From an uncultured Bacteroidales bacterium (GTDB taxonomy: Bacteria > Bacteroidota > Bacteroidia > Bacteroidales > Bacteroidaceae), in the NCBI GenBank assembly GCA_945837185.1, contig CAMAMZ010000120.1, forward strand, positions 1 through 6,435: DNA of 6,435 bases, in the 5' to 3' direction. The notes under the pieces were generated by a model that saw nothing but the letters and a program-made list of their open reading frames with translations, was not told where the DNA came from and searched no databases. The number at the start of each line of letters is the position of its first letter. Positions within the stretch are counted from its first letter, which is position 1. This document shows positions 6,113 to 6,435 of the stretch, one piece after another. The position numbers and the translations under genes were made by a program.

Positions 6113-6202
6113 GCAACCCAAGTTGCCACCCCAAATATTAGCACACGAGGCGCGCAAACAAGATGCTTGTGAATCGTTTGCGCTACCTGAATACTCCTCG
6201 TG
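6113..6202. other. inverted-repeat-rich spacer between convergent genes
   Basis: A small hairpin GCAAC/GTTGC with a CCAA loop lies at 6113-6126. A larger nested structure follows. CACGAGG (6144-6150) pairs with CCTCGTG (6196-6202), and inside it GCGCAAAC (6152-6159) pairs perfectly with GTTTGCGC (6176-6183), leaving a 16-base loop and a 12-base bulge on the right. An alternative inner stem, ACAAG/CTTGT (6158-6170), competes with it. The position between the ends of the BASS gene and the minus-strand gene suits a two-way terminator, but no T-run is present. Confidence 0.55.
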
Positions 6203-6225
6203 CGCTGCTTGAATAATCCTCATGC
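6182..6225 (+). repeat. 22-base tandem direct repeat
   Basis: Bases 6182-6203 and 6204-6225 are adjacent copies with 18 of 22 identical, each of the form GCT..-TGAATA-.TCCTC.TGC. A more degenerate third relative may precede them at about 6162-6181 (GCTTG...TTTGC), but its alignment needs gaps. The first copy overlaps the right arm of the nested inverted repeat. The repeat lies 31 bases from the stop of the minus-strand gene. Confidence 0.65.
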
Positions 6226-6255
6226 AATAAGCATAACATGGGACAAGGCATCAGT

Positions 6256-6435
6256 TCATCTTCCTTCCTCCTCATCAAAAGCTTCGTCTGCCATACTGGT
6301 ATATAGGTTATGGCGCTCCTCGACCGACATGGGTGCTGCGCTTCCGTCAGCCTCCTGTTTCTTCATGCTTGAAAGGCGTGAGAAGAAGTTCATGCGGGTG
6401 CAGGTGTCTTTGTCCATTGAGGCACGTGTGCCCTC
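6256..6435 (-). CDS. C-terminal part of an unrecognised protein (partial)
   Basis: The minus strand is open from the right edge to a TGA at 6256-6258, giving 59 residues. They include RASMDKDTCTRMNFFSRLSS, then a stretch rich in Lys, Gln, Glu, Ala and Ser, then MSVEERHNLYTSMADE and a strongly acidic end, FDEEEGR. The acidic, hydrophilic tail and the open frame up to the window edge support a real cytoplasmic protein. I do not recognise a family. It could also be a complete 53-residue protein starting at the ATG 6415-6417, but no start signal supports that. It converges with the BASS gene across a structured spacer. Confidence 0.6.
   Translation of the reverse strand, partial: EGTRASMDKDTCTRMNFFSRLSSMKKQEADGSAAPMSVEERHNLYTSMADEAFDEEEGR

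Noticed and set aside
6182..6225. CRISPR-like repeat
   Set aside because: The two units are directly adjacent with no spacer, diverged from each other, and no cas gene is in view.
1..6435. A mobile element, defence system or new multi-gene system
   Set aside because: No transposase, integrase, nuclease, toxin-antitoxin pair or terminal inverted repeats were seen. The well-supported large genes are ordinary chromosomal metabolism and transport genes.

Overview
The window looks like chromosomal DNA of a Bacteroidales bacterium, most likely Prevotella or a close relative. Three spacers carry the Bacteroidetes promoter signature (TTG, 20 bases, then TAnnTTTG or one mismatch from it), and a fourth has the -7 box alone. 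The starts have A/T-rich leaders without Shine-Dalgarno sequences. The encoded families (Ugd, an SLC13 permease with RCK_C domains, a BASS transporter and small lineage-type membrane/exported proteins) fit this group. The genus is an inference from style, not from a marker gene.

Layout, left to right. Bases 1-95 may hold the last codons of an unidentified upstream gene. A promoter at 96-126 drives ugd (172-1506, +), UDP-glucose 6-dehydrogenase. Converging on it, with 18 bases between the two stops, is a 616-residue SLC13-family permease with central RCK_C domains (1525-3375, -), which has its own promoter at 3457-3488. A 415-base divergent spacer follows. Its right half carries a second promoter and a 32-base imperfect direct repeat in the leader of a small exported protein of unknown function (3791-4174, +). 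A 201-base spacer with two hairpins and a 45-base-period repeat leads to a small two-helix membrane protein (4376-4828, +), followed by a terminator-like hairpin. A third + strand promoter element precedes a bile acid:sodium symporter family (BASS) transporter (5063-6079, +). The next spacer is dense in inverted repeats and holds a 22-base tandem repeat. The right edge holds the C-terminal 59 codons of an unrecognised minus-strand gene (6256-6435).

The genes do not form one pathway. Ugd supplies UDP-glucuronate for surface polysaccharide. The two transporters are separate secondary carriers of anionic or organic-acid type substrates and are probably sodium-coupled. The two small + strand genes in the middle may be co-transcribed, but nothing in their sequence reveals a function. 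I see no mobile element, CRISPR array, tRNA, rRNA or defence system. The least explained parts are the small repeats and hairpins in the spacers around the two small genes and after the BASS gene.
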